A stretch of DNA of 64,000 bases from 9FT-COMBO-48-23 sp963754385. Its GTDB lineage: Bacteria > Chloroflexota > Dehalococcoidia > GIF9 > UBA5629. The translations under genes were made by a program, and so were the position numbers. Positions within the stretch are counted from its first letter, which is position 1; every line of letters begins with the position of its first letter. Shown piece by piece: positions 25,460-33,380 of this stretch. Where the stretch lies: the NCBI GenBank assembly GCA_963754385.1, contig CAVWGE010000004.1, forward strand, positions 186,001 to 250,000, given 5' to 3'. Under the pieces are notes generated by a model, which saw only the letters and a list, made by a program, of their open reading frames with translations, ran no database searches and had not been told where the DNA came from.

Positions 25460-26142
25460 TTACACCAGCATATAACCAAACGCTTTTTTACTAATGATCC
25501 GCGAGGGTTTGGCAGGTTCTGGTTCCACTTTTTCACGCAGCCTGTGAATTAGCTGGTCGATCGTGGCATCGGATATAGCTGAAGGGTCCTTGCTTTCGGG
25601 CCACGCTGCTTCAATTATCTCGTCACGCGAACATATATTTCCAGCATTTTTATAAAGGAACAAAATCAGTTCATACTCCTTTTTGGATAGCTTCTTCTGT
25701 TTGCCATCTACCAGGGCCTCCTTTTTCCCCTCGTCGATTTTCAGCCATGATACTGCAGGAACTGCGTCGTGCTTACCGGCCGGGGTCCTTTTTTATGAAT
25801 TATATTGGTGCCTTCCGATTCCTTAAACACCAGCACGGTGCGCGCCAAAGCTCCTTCCACACCAAGACCGATCTTGGAGTTATGCTTAAGTTCATATAAA
25901 TTGCCGGCAATTATCCTGTCATCATTGAGCATCGTGCCGTTGGTGCTGCCAAGGTCTTTCACCCAGTACTTGTCGTCCCTCAGCAGTATTTCCATGTGCC
26001 GCCTGGAAATAACGTCGTCGTTCAATTCGATATCCGGTTTATTCTGCGAAGTGCGGCGTCCCACCACAGCAGATGGTGTGTTCAAAGTAAAGATTTTCCC
26101 CACATCCTCCGCATTACCCCTCTTCACAATTACAAAAGCCAA
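25460..26142 (-). CDS. FHA domain / OmpR-type winged-helix regulator, split by a -1 frameshift
   Basis: Two open frames form one protein if one base is re-read at the A6 run (25794-25789). The first frame (TTG start at 26142, RBS GGAGG) encodes an FHA domain with GRRTSQ, SRRH and GSTNGT (residues about 28-80), then hits a stop at 25741. The -1 frame continues SWLKIDEGKKEALVDGKQKK into a winged helix of the Trans_reg_C type (LSKKEYELILFLY, IIEAAWP, DQLIHRLREKVEP, GYMLV) ending at 25460. The fused product would have 227 aa. It could be a phosphothreonine-sensing transcription factor. The shift may be programmed slippage, a real mutation or a base-call error. Confidence 0.75.
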
Positions 26143-26221
26143 GCGTAACCTCCAACCATACAGCCCATATTTGCTCGCTGTAGTATAATATATTTATCAT
26201 AATCGTCCTCGAACCATGAGT

Positions 26222-26261
26222 TTATCAGATTTATATTAGGTATTTGTCAGATAGCTGTCAA
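26222..26261 (+). promoter_or_regulatory. PHO-box-like direct repeat upstream of the FHA operon
   Basis: TTGTCAG-ATAG-CTGTCAA (26244-26261) is a 7-bp direct repeat with an 11-bp period, the geometry of PhoB/OmpR-class boxes (consensus CTGTCAT-N4-CTGTCAT). A further TTATCAG sits exactly two periods upstream (26222). It lies between the divergent FHA-winged-helix gene and the FHA operon, 31 bp before the ATG at 26292. Confidence 0.6.
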
Positions 26262-26291
26262 GCAAAGCCCTCGTCAATCAATTAAACTATT

Positions 26292-26912
26292 ATGAAAACC
26301 AGGACTGCTAAGATAATGGTGAAACGAGCTAAAGTACTATGCCGAGCCTGCCATACAAAGAATGATCCCGACGAAAAAGTCTGTCGGAGATGCGGGCTGT
26401 CTCTGGCTGCCATAGTGCCAGACAAGTCTGAACTCAAGATCATCTGTCCCAGATGCCAGCACACAAACAATGCCGGTACTTTCTTCTGTTACACCTGCGG
26501 TAAATATTTCGCCGATATAGAGGAGGCAAAGACAGGCCAGCGGTCAATTAAGCAGAAACGGGGCGCATTGCTGTCTCCTGCACCTAAAGCTAAGGTGATA
26601 ATGCCGGGCGGTGCTGAAATCACCCTCACGGGTGCACCTGTTTTCATAGAGCGCAGTGATTTTAACAGCACGTTGCCACAAGACGTACTGATGAGAATTT
26701 CAAGACAGCACATTCTGATTACCTATAGTAGAGGCAAATACTACCTGAAGGACTACGGACGCGACGGCAAGGGCAGCACCAACCATACAAAGCTTGACGG
26801 AATTGACATATATAACAAAAGAAAGAAGGCTCTCAAGGACGGCGATAAGATTGAACTGGCTGGTCAGCCGGAACTTACCATGACTTTCAGGTGGCTGCAA
26901 AAGCCGAAATGA
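26292..26912 (+). CDS. Double zinc-ribbon plus FHA-domain protein
   Basis: A 206-aa soluble protein. The N-terminal half has two CxxC-CxxC zinc ribbons (CRACHTKNDPDEKVCRRCG at about residues 17-35, then CPRCQHTNNAGTFFCYTCG). Residues about 95-200 form an FHA domain: IERSDF, ISRQH and GSTNHTKLDG. The usual NG turn is altered (STNHT instead of STNGT), so phosphopeptide binding may be weakened. An alternative start is the ATG at 26316. It is the first gene of a plus-strand block with PP2C, kinase and membrane FHA genes; 7 bp to the next. Confidence 0.8.
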   Translation: MKTRTAKIMVKRAKVLCRACHTKNDPDEKVCRRCGLSLAAIVPDKSELKIICPRCQHTNNAGTFFCYTCGKYFADIEEAKTGQRSIKQKRGALLSPAPKAKVIMPGGAEITLTGAPVFIERSDFNSTLPQDVLMRISRQHILITYSRGKYYLKDYGRDGKGSTNHTKLDGIDIYNKRKKALKDGDKIELAGQPELTMTFRWLQKPK

Positions 26913-26919
26913 AGGAGAA

Positions 26920-27738
26920 ATGCGGGAGGAGCGATTGGAAACAGGTTATAGCTGGGAAACAGGATTGTTAAGAGAGCTCAACGAAGATAGCATACTGTGC
27001 TCCAGCTTCGAGCTCAGGACCCACCTGGGCTCAATTTCCGCTGGTCTCTTCGCAGTTGCAGACGGTATGGGTGGGCACAGTGCCGGTGAAATCGCCAGCG
27101 ACCTTGCCACCAGGACCCTACATGCAGAGTGTATTTCCGGTCTCCTCGCCCAGTCCCCTGCTCCGCCCCTCTCTATTTTAGCTTCTGCCTTCGAAAAAGC
27201 TAACAGCAACGTTCTGGATTCCGCCAGCGACAGTGAGTTGAAGGGCATGGGTACTACCCTGACCGCTGCGCTGGTGATAGGCGGGGAGCTATATGTAGCC
27301 CACATAGGCGATTCCAGGTGCTATGTAATCAACACACGGGAGACCATACAGGTCACCAAGGACCACTCTGTAGTCCAACAGCTTGTCGATGCCGGGACTA
27401 TCACATCGGAACAGGCCAGGAGCCACCCCCGCAAGAACGAGATAACACGCGTACTTGGTTACTCCCGGAACATTATCCCGGATCTTTATCATGTAAAACT
27501 GTACGCCGGTGACAATATCCTCCTTTGTTCCGATGGTCTATGCGGCGTGCTGCCTTCACATGAGATATCGGAGACCGTTATAAGCGCTCCCAATCTCAAT
27601 CAGGCCTGTATTGACCTGACGGCTCAGGCCAACCTGGCGGGCGGACCGGATAATATATCGATAGTAATATTGAAACCCGACAACCTTCCATCCTGGCAGG
27701 CTATGATTACAGCCCAGACCAGCATCAGGAGAATATGA
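26920..27738 (+). CDS. PP2C-family Ser/Thr protein phosphatase
   Basis: Metal-dependent phosphatase, 272 aa. Motifs in order: RELNEDSIL (metal aspartate), FAVADGMGGHSAGE (second metal site), GTTLTAALV, YVAHIGDSRCYVI, KDHSVVQQLVDAG and GGPDNISIVIL. It has no membrane segment. It overlaps the kinase gene by 4 bp, the typical prkC-prpC style pairing, and presumably reverses phosphorylation by that kinase. Confidence 0.94.
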   Translation: MREERLETGYSWETGLLRELNEDSILCSSFELRTHLGSISAGLFAVADGMGGHSAGEIASDLATRTLHAECISGLLAQSPAPPLSILASAFEKANSNVLDSASDSELKGMGTTLTAALVIGGELYVAHIGDSRCYVINTRETIQVTKDHSVVQQLVDAGTITSEQARSHPRKNEITRVLGYSRNIIPDLYHVKLYAGDNILLCSDGLCGVLPSHEISETVISAPNLNQACIDLTAQANLAGGPDNISIVILKPDNLPSWQAMITAQTSIRRI

Positions 27739-28760
27739 TGTGGCCTACAGATGATATCGTTTTGTTAATGGTCCTGGTCTATGCGGTTTTGGGAGTAGCC
27801 GTGGCTATACTCGTTGGTCTGCGCAAGCGTAGCAAGAGTCATGGCTCACGCTCAGGCCACGAAAAGACACAGACGCCTGCCCAGGCGGCTAATAGCATAT
27901 ACTTCGTTAACGGGCGCTATGAACTAATGGCACCGCCTCATAAACAGGGTGGCATGGCGACTATATGGTTTGCCCGAGAGCGAAAAACAGGCAAGGCGTG
28001 CATTATCAAGACACCGCGCCGAGGCACGACGATGGATAATGTGTATCTGGACAAGCTGATGCTGGAAGCCAGCTACCTGAAGCGGCTGAAACATGCCGGC
28101 ATAGTTAAATACCTCGATAATTTCTACTATAAGGGCGAATTTCACCTGGTCATTGAGTACCTGAATGGAGAGACTCTAATGGCATCATCGCCGAGAACTC
28201 CTTATCAAGAGCAACAGGTCATCAATTGGGCTTGCCAGTTGCTGGATGCTCTTTCCTATATTCACAAAGCCGGTGTAATGCACAGGGATATTAACCCAAA
28301 GAACATCATGTTGAGCAGCGACGGTACGGTCAAGCTTATCGATTTTGGCACAGCGAAAAACTTGCATGGTTCTGGCAAAGATAAGACAGGCCACGACCCG
28401 TTCACGAAGATAACAAATAAGGGTTTCGATATTCCCGAATTGTTCATTGGCGGGGATTGCGACCAGCGGTGCGACCTCTTCGGCCTGGCACAGACCTGTA
28501 TATATCTCCTCACTCTCAAGCATCCGAACGAGATTTGCCTGGATTTGTTCAAATCCAACTGGCCGCGCTCGTACACTGAAGCCACTGCTGTTGCTGATTA
28601 CCTGATTTCTTGCGGCATATCGAAGCGCACGGCAAAATGCCTGGCACAGGGCATCCTGTTCTCGCCCGACCACAGGTTTGCTGACGCGCAGGCTTTTCGG
28701 GCTGCGATATCGTCAGCAGACGGCTATCCGGTAAAGTCTGAGGTCCAGTCACGGAAATGA
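27735..28760 (+). CDS. Membrane-anchored Ser/Thr protein kinase
   Basis: Hanks-type kinase, 341 aa. One N-terminal transmembrane helix (residues about 8-28) and a short basic linker come before the kinase domain, so the catalytic part is cytoplasmic with no external sensor. Catalytic loop HRDINPKNIML and DFGTAK are intact. The glycine-rich loop is HKQGGMATIWFA, and the ATP lysine lies in CIIKTPRR. It overlaps its phosphatase upstream and the first membrane FHA gene downstream (4 bp each), so it is tightly co-expressed with both. Confidence 0.92.
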   Translation: MMWPTDDIVLLMVLVYAVLGVAVAILVGLRKRSKSHGSRSGHEKTQTPAQAANSIYFVNGRYELMAPPHKQGGMATIWFARERKTGKACIIKTPRRGTTMDNVYLDKLMLEASYLKRLKHAGIVKYLDNFYYKGEFHLVIEYLNGETLMASSPRTPYQEQQVINWACQLLDALSYIHKAGVMHRDINPKNIMLSSDGTVKLIDFGTAKNLHGSGKDKTGHDPFTKITNKGFDIPELFIGGDCDQRCDLFGLAQTCIYLLTLKHPNEICLDLFKSNWPRSYTEATAVADYLISCGISKRTAKCLAQGILFSPDHRFADAQAFRAAISSADGYPVKSEVQSRK

Positions 28761-29854
28761 GAAATACATTACTGTTCTTTACTTTCGCGTTGATTTTCGG
28801 CGCTCTTGCAGTGCTGTTTGGTCAGACGGCACATGTCGGGGCGATGGGGGCGCCGACTGATAATACTACAATACCGAATGTCCCTGCCGGCGACCAATCT
28901 CAGGATGAAATCAAGCCGCCGGTTGAATATGTCTTGCTGGGGCCCACGTCACAGTCTGAAAATACGACTCCCAACTTTATCGCTGGTTTCATCGCAGCCT
29001 CGGGACAGGAAGAATTCACGGTCACTGCGTATGAAAACTGGTACCTGGACGTGGACATAAATACGCCCGGATGGCTTTATATCTATGAATACTTTCCAGC
29101 TGGCCAGGATTCCCAGGGACAGTGGATAGCCTACAAATGGCAATTGCTACAAAGCGGCCTGTGGCGGCTTGGGCCATTTACTTCCACGAATAACGAACCG
29201 GAAGGACAGCATATATACCGGATTTGGTTCTACAGCGATGGTCAATGGGCTGCGGGAGACCCGAATAATCCACAGGCTAATCTCGTTTACTGGACGTATT
29301 CAAAAGGCGAACCTGCCGAGCAAATATCACCACCATTGCCGATAGCCCCTGTGAAAGAAGCTAATTTCTTCGATAAAGCGTATGAATTTATCACCCAGCC
29401 GCTGGTGCTGGCGCTCGGAATCTCACTATTGGTCATACTGGTCGGGGCCGGTCTTTATCTGTCGAGGATTTATGCCAGGCGGGGAAGAAATCAGAGTACA
29501 GTATCCTCACCTGATGAGGCGGAGCCTGAGGGGCTATCCGCAGCATTACCATCAGCCGTCCTCAGCGCAAAAATAGTGTTACCCAATGGCACTGAGATTC
29601 AGCTTGCCGGCAACAGGGTGATAGGCCGGGGTGACCTCGCCAGAGCGTTAAGCCTGGATGACCTGGTACTTATCTCCAGACGGCATTTCGAGGTTAAATT
29701 GGACGACGAGCAGTTCTACGTTGAGGACCTGGGCAGCGCCAACGGCACCCATCTCAACGGCGAGGACATCAGCGGCAAAGGTCCGGTCAGTCTTAATAAC
29801 GATGACATTATAGAACCGGCCGGCGCCATAAGTCTGAAGTTTCACCTTATCTGA
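28757..29854 (+). CDS. Membrane protein: external DUF4384-like domain, one TM, cytoplasmic FHA
   Basis: A 365-aa protein. The order is an N-terminal signal or anchor (residues 1-30), an external domain (about 70-190) with GWLYIYEYFPAG and LWRLGPF motifs, a transmembrane helix (about 218-240), then a cytoplasmic FHA domain with IGRGDL, ISRRHF and GSANGTHLNG. The external domain is homologous to that of the protein at 30026 and resembles DUF4384-type modules. It overlaps the kinase by 4 bp, so its FHA may bind phosphothreonine made by that kinase. Confidence 0.82.
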   Translation: MRNTLLFFTFALIFGALAVLFGQTAHVGAMGAPTDNTTIPNVPAGDQSQDEIKPPVEYVLLGPTSQSENTTPNFIAGFIAASGQEEFTVTAYENWYLDVDINTPGWLYIYEYFPAGQDSQGQWIAYKWQLLQSGLWRLGPFTSTNNEPEGQHIYRIWFYSDGQWAAGDPNNPQANLVYWTYSKGEPAEQISPPLPIAPVKEANFFDKAYEFITQPLVLALGISLLVILVGAGLYLSRIYARRGRNQSTVSSPDEAEPEGLSAALPSAVLSAKIVLPNGTEIQLAGNRVIGRGDLARALSLDDLVLISRRHFEVKLDDEQFYVEDLGSANGTHLNGEDISGKGPVSLNNDDIIEPAGAISLKFHLI

Positions 29855-29914
29855 TCCTGGCAAAGCCCATCAGAAATTAATCCCCTCAGACCAGTTTATC
29901 TACCGTCTTCTATT

Positions 29915-29943
29915 TTGTCAGGTAACTGTCAGTGACCTGTCAG
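29915..29943 (+). promoter_or_regulatory. Triple PHO-box-like direct repeat
   Basis: TTGTCAG-GTAA-CTGTCAG-TGAC-CTGTCAG: three 7-bp units with exact 11-bp spacing, upstream of the FHA gene at 30026. TATAGT near 29973 could be the -10. The same unit and period are found at 26244-26261. Confidence 0.7.
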
Positions 29944-30025
29944 CCTTGAGTCAAGCAGCCTGCTCCCGACACACGTATAGTTAATATTAATAGGACATAT
30001 GATATTCGGGAGTTGACTGTAACAA

Positions 30026-31585
30026 ATGAAAAAGATCTTAATGGCACTGCTCGTCATCATCTTAGCCTTATCAGTCACTATTAGTGAAATCTCCTCCGTC
30101 CAGGCACAGGACAACCCGGTTCCGCCGTTAAGCCCTGATGAATCATGGCAACCTCCGGATGAGACGGGACAGTCTATAGAGCCACCGGTGCAAGTAGAAA
30201 CATACAGCCAGACATCTTCTAACCTGCAAATTTCGCCGCCGCTGTCTATTGAACCTGGTATCCCGAGCTCCATAGTAAATGCTTACCTCGTCAACAGCTA
30301 CGGTCAGATACTGACCAACCTGTACCGTAACGAGGCATGCTATCTGGTCGTATCCTTCAACGGACCGGGCTATTTCTATTTATGGGAGTATTACCCTTAC
30401 GGCACTTCACCCTACGGACACTGGCTGTGTTACAGATGGTATCGCCCGTACGCCGGCGTCTGGAGAATCGGGCCTTTTGTCGCCCAGTCGTTTGACCCTG
30501 CCGGCGGGTACACCTGGAAGATGTGGTTCCTTTCTGAATTCTCCTGGACAACGCGCTTATTGAGCTTTAATTACACCAGGAGCTACTATCCGCCGGACAT
30601 ACCGGACCTTACGCCGGCGCCGGTGTATAACCCTCCCTCGATTAACTCATTCAGTGCCAATAAATCTTCTATCGAAGCGGGGGAGACAGCCATACTGACC
30701 TGGACGACCACGAACGCTAGCAGCGTGACTATATCACCCGGGGTTGGAACGGTGGCTGCTTCCGGCTCCACAACAGTCACTCCCACCACCACCACCACCT
30801 ATACGCTGGTGGCAAACGGTAAATCGGGTAACTCCGTATCATCGACTGCAACCATAACGGTCATGCCCAGGGTGTCACCCACCATCAATATCAGCCAGTC
30901 CACGATAAAGAGCGGGCAGTCAACCTCCCTCTCCTGGAATGCCCCCGGGGCAATCCAGGTAGTAATCACTGATGTTGGTAATGTCGGCATCAGCGGGACC
31001 ACGCAGGTATTGCCGGATAAGACAACTACGTACAGCCTGACCGCCACTTATATTGACGGTACTACGCAGTCAACATCGGTAACGGTCAACGTAGAGCAGC
31101 CACCATATTTGCTCTGGGGCCTTATAGCCCTGTTGGTCGTAGCAGTTATCGCCATAGCCATCTTGCTTATCAGGAGGTCCGGGAAAGCCCGCAGTGTGCA
31201 GGCGGCAGATACACAAGCGGGGGCAAGTCAGACTGAAGAAGAGACACGGTCCACGGATACACTGCCGGTCACCACGCCTGTAATAGAAGCTCCCCCGGCT
31301 AAACTCACCATGCCGGATGGGAACGAGATACTACTGGCAGGTAATGCCAGGTCATTCGGCCGGCATGACTTTGAAGCATTTATGCCGAATGATAATGCCT
31401 GTTACATATCGAGACAGCACATCAACATCTGGTACGAAAACGGCCAGTACTACATCGAGGACCGCAGTAGCACCAACGGCACCAGGATAAACGGTACGGA
31501 TATCAAGGGAATTGGTCGACATGCGCTTGCTGACGGTGATGTAATTGACCTTGCAGGCAAACTTAGCATTAATTTCCAAAAATAA
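30026..31585 (+). CDS. Membrane protein: DUF4384-like plus two Ig-like domains, TM, cytoplasmic FHA
   Basis: A 519-aa protein with an N-terminal signal peptide ending near SVQAQ (residues 1-28). The external part starts with a domain like that of the gene at 28757 (YFYLWEYYPYG, VWRIGPF). Two bacterial Ig-like domains follow (ETAILTWTTTNASSVTISPG, then TSLSWNAPGAIQVVITDVG). A transmembrane helix (about residues 361-382) leads to a cytoplasmic FHA domain with GRHDFEAF, ISRQHI and SSTNGTRING. It lies behind the triple PHO-box-like repeat. Confidence 0.82.
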   Translation: MKKILMALLVIILALSVTISEISSVQAQDNPVPPLSPDESWQPPDETGQSIEPPVQVETYSQTSSNLQISPPLSIEPGIPSSIVNAYLVNSYGQILTNLYRNEACYLVVSFNGPGYFYLWEYYPYGTSPYGHWLCYRWYRPYAGVWRIGPFVAQSFDPAGGYTWKMWFLSEFSWTTRLLSFNYTRSYYPPDIPDLTPAPVYNPPSINSFSANKSSIEAGETAILTWTTTNASSVTISPGVGTVAASGSTTVTPTTTTTYTLVANGKSGNSVSSTATITVMPRVSPTINISQSTIKSGQSTSLSWNAPGAIQVVITDVGNVGISGTTQVLPDKTTTYSLTATYIDGTTQSTSVTVNVEQPPYLLWGLIALLVVAVIAIAILLIRRSGKARSVQAADTQAGASQTEEETRSTDTLPVTTPVIEAPPAKLTMPDGNEILLAGNARSFGRHDFEAFMPNDNACYISRQHINIWYENGQYYIEDRSSTNGTRINGTDIKGIGRHALADGDVIDLAGKLSINFQK

Positions 31586-31605
31586 AATATAAATAAGGAG
31601 GGACT

Positions 31606-31686
31606 ATGAATTTTAGAAAGACAATTTTCGTCCTGACAACAGCATTGCTGGTATGCTCTGTGCTGTTATTAAAGTTCAAAAAATAA
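31606..31686 (+). pseudogene. Orphan signal-peptide ORF, tandem duplicate of the next gene's 5' end
   Basis: A 26-codon open frame (MNFRKTIFVLTTALLVCSVL, then LLKFKK and stop) with the ribosome site AAGGAGGG. The block 31583-31686, including the leader, is a diverged copy of the leader and first codons of the next gene (MNLKKATLILAAALLVCSAL, with AAGGAGG). It looks like a tandem duplication of the 5' end that left a truncated signal peptide. Its ribosome site is strong, so it may still be translated. Confidence 0.6.
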
Positions 31687-31706
31687 AAAATCAATAAGGA
31701 GGTACA

Positions 31707-33116
31707 ATGAACTTAAAAAAGGCAACCCTAATCCTGGCAGCAGCATTATTAGTATGCTCTGCGCTAGTATTCCAGGCCACACCGGTATCTGCCGAAGATA
31801 CCGCTACGGCCACTGCTACGGCCATCGTCACTACCACCGACTCTTCTGCCAGTGCCACGGCCACGGCCACTGTCACTACCACCGACTCTTCCGTCAGTGC
31901 CACGGCCACCGCCACCGCCACTTCTACCTCTTCTGAACTTCCACCTGAGCCATCGGCACCGCCGCCACCACCTCCGCCACCACCACCGCCACCGCCACCA
32001 CCTCCTCCGCCTCCGCCTCCTCCGCCTGCGCCTCCGGCACCGCCTCTACCTCCGCCTCCGCCTCCTGCGCCTCCGCCTGCGCCTCCGGCACCGCCTCCAC
32101 CTCCGCCTCCACCGCCACCACCACCGAGGTGTTACTATCCTTACTATGACTGCAGTTGCTGGCCTTATTTGACGGGAATCGTATTGAGGTGGCCTTATTC
32201 CACGAGTTGTAGTAGTTCCTGTTGCACACACTGTAGCAGTTCTTGTTGCACAAGGTCGAGCGTGGTGGTAGTTGCGCAAACTCAACCGCAGCCTGTTTGT
32301 GCGCCGGTAATCAGCTCGTTTACGGCAAATCCGTGCTACATTCAGTGCGGGCAATGCGTTGTGCTGACATGGACCGTAAGCAATGCAGCTACGGTCACCT
32401 TATCCCCCGGCATTGGTTCGGTTCCCAATTCCGGCACATACAGTGTGAGTCCCAGTTATACAACTACCTATACGCTTACTGCCACAAATAGTGGAGGCAG
32501 CGTAAGCGCCAGCACCACCGTAACCGTCGCCCCGTATGTATCCACTATAACTAGCAGCAGCTCACAAATAGCCGGCGGCGAAAGTAACATCTTGACCAGC
32601 GGCTTCAGCGGCGGCAACGGACCGGTCGATTCCCGGCTGCTGTATATACTGTTGCTCGGCCTTTTGGCTGTATCAGCCGCGGTGGCAATCGTCTTCGTTG
32701 TCAGAAAACCCGCCGTAGCCTATGCAGGACATCATGCAGGCACACGGGCAGGATACCTGCCTTTGGCTACCGCTACACAGGCTGCAAATGGTGCCCCGGC
32801 CACCACACCCGTCGACACGGGGCCTGGGCCGAAGTTTATAATGTCGAACGGGGAGCATATACCCATATCCGGCAATGCCGGCTCTCTGGGCAGGAGTGAT
32901 TTTCGCTCCCTGGTGAAACCGGATAAAGCTGACCTGATTTCCAGGCAGCATATACGACTCGATTGCGAAGATGGCGAGTGCTACATCGAGGACCGCAACA
33001 GCACCAACGGCACCAAGCTGAACGGGTCCAGCATCAACGGAAAAGGCAGGTACTTATTGAGGGAAGGTGACAAGGTCGAGCTTGCCGATATCCTTACCCT
33101 GACCTTCGAAACTTAG
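31707..33116 (+). CDS. Polyproline cell-surface protein with Ig-like domain, TM and cytoplasmic FHA
   Basis: A 469-aa protein. After a signal peptide (residues 1-30) comes a Thr/Ala tandem repeat (units like TATVTTTDSSVSATA), then about 60 residues of almost pure proline, a cysteine cluster (CSSSCCTHCSSSCC), a bacterial Ig-like domain (VVLTWTVSNAATVTLSPG), one transmembrane helix (about residues 312-332) and a cytoplasmic FHA domain (LGRSDF, ISRQHI, NSTNGTKLNG). The proline tract suggests a rigid stalk spanning the envelope. It is the last gene of the FHA block, with a strong terminator after it. Confidence 0.82.
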   Translation: MNLKKATLILAAALLVCSALVFQATPVSAEDTATATATAIVTTTDSSASATATATVTTTDSSVSATATATATSTSSELPPEPSAPPPPPPPPPPPPPPPPPPPPPPPAPPAPPLPPPPPPAPPPAPPAPPPPPPPPPPPPRCYYPYYDCSCWPYLTGIVLRWPYSTSCSSSCCTHCSSSCCTRSSVVVVAQTQPQPVCAPVISSFTANPCYIQCGQCVVLTWTVSNAATVTLSPGIGSVPNSGTYSVSPSYTTTYTLTATNSGGSVSASTTVTVAPYVSTITSSSSQIAGGESNILTSGFSGGNGPVDSRLLYILLLGLLAVSAAVAIVFVVRKPAVAYAGHHAGTRAGYLPLATATQAANGAPATTPVDTGPGPKFIMSNGEHIPISGNAGSLGRSDFRSLVKPDKADLISRQHIRLDCEDGECYIEDRNSTNGTKLNGSSINGKGRYLLREGDKVELADILTLTFET

Positions 33117-33125
33117 CCATACTTA

Positions 33126-33170
33126 AAGCCGGCACCTGTTCTTTAACAGGTGCCGGCTTCATTTTCTCTT
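33126..33170 (+). terminator. Intrinsic terminator of the FHA block
   Basis: A perfect 15-bp stem (AAGCCGGCACCTGTT with AACAGGTGCCGGCTT, 4-nt loop) ends at 33159 and is followed by CATTTTCTCTT. It starts 9 bp after the last FHA gene. Confidence 0.85.
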
Positions 33171-33182
33171 GTTAGTCTTGTC

Positions 33183-33262
33183 ATCGCTTAACGCTTCTGT
33201 GGCTGCCGCACTGGTAATGTACGAGGCCTTCAAACAAAGGAGCCGGTAGCTTCTACCATAAC
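33183..33262 (+). pseudogene. rlmB 3'-tail copy 1
   Basis: Copy of 25295-25375. It reads SLNASVAAALVMYEAFKQRS, then R and TAG, in frame; the changes relative to rlmB are mostly synonymous, apart from the last residues. Bases beyond the stop (GCTTCTACCATAACC) still resemble those after rlmB. It lies in rlmB orientation right after the FHA block terminator. Confidence 0.88.
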
Positions 33263-33280
33263 CAAAGCAACCTCGGCTGC

Positions 33281-33335
33281 CGGGTAGCAATTCGATGTAT
33301 CGTTCAGCTTTTACAAATCAGACGATTGCTACCCG
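33281..33335. repeat. Inverted repeat, 11-bp ends
   Basis: CGGGTAGCAAT (33281-33291) and its exact reverse complement (33325-33335) enclose 33 bp. Related half-sites with no second arm follow the other tail copies: GCCGGGTAACAATACGATG at 23679-23697 and AATAACAATACGATG at 36720-36734. It may be a trace of an end or recombination site; nothing more can be shown. Confidence 0.55.
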
Positions 33336-33380
33336 ACCAGCCGCCGTTATATCACCACCGGGCACTTCTGCAAAGCAGTT

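Noticed and set aside
31924..32253. Minus-strand Ala/Glu/Val-rich ORF opposite the polyproline tract
   Set aside because: It is the antisense reading of CCN codons (low-complexity shadow). The plus-strand gene has a signal peptide, TM and FHA domain.
28757..33116. Reading the membrane FHA proteins as part of a type VI secretion or sortase-pilus locus
   Set aside because: FHA domains occur in such loci, but no T6SS core, sortase, LPxTG motif or pilin gene is present.
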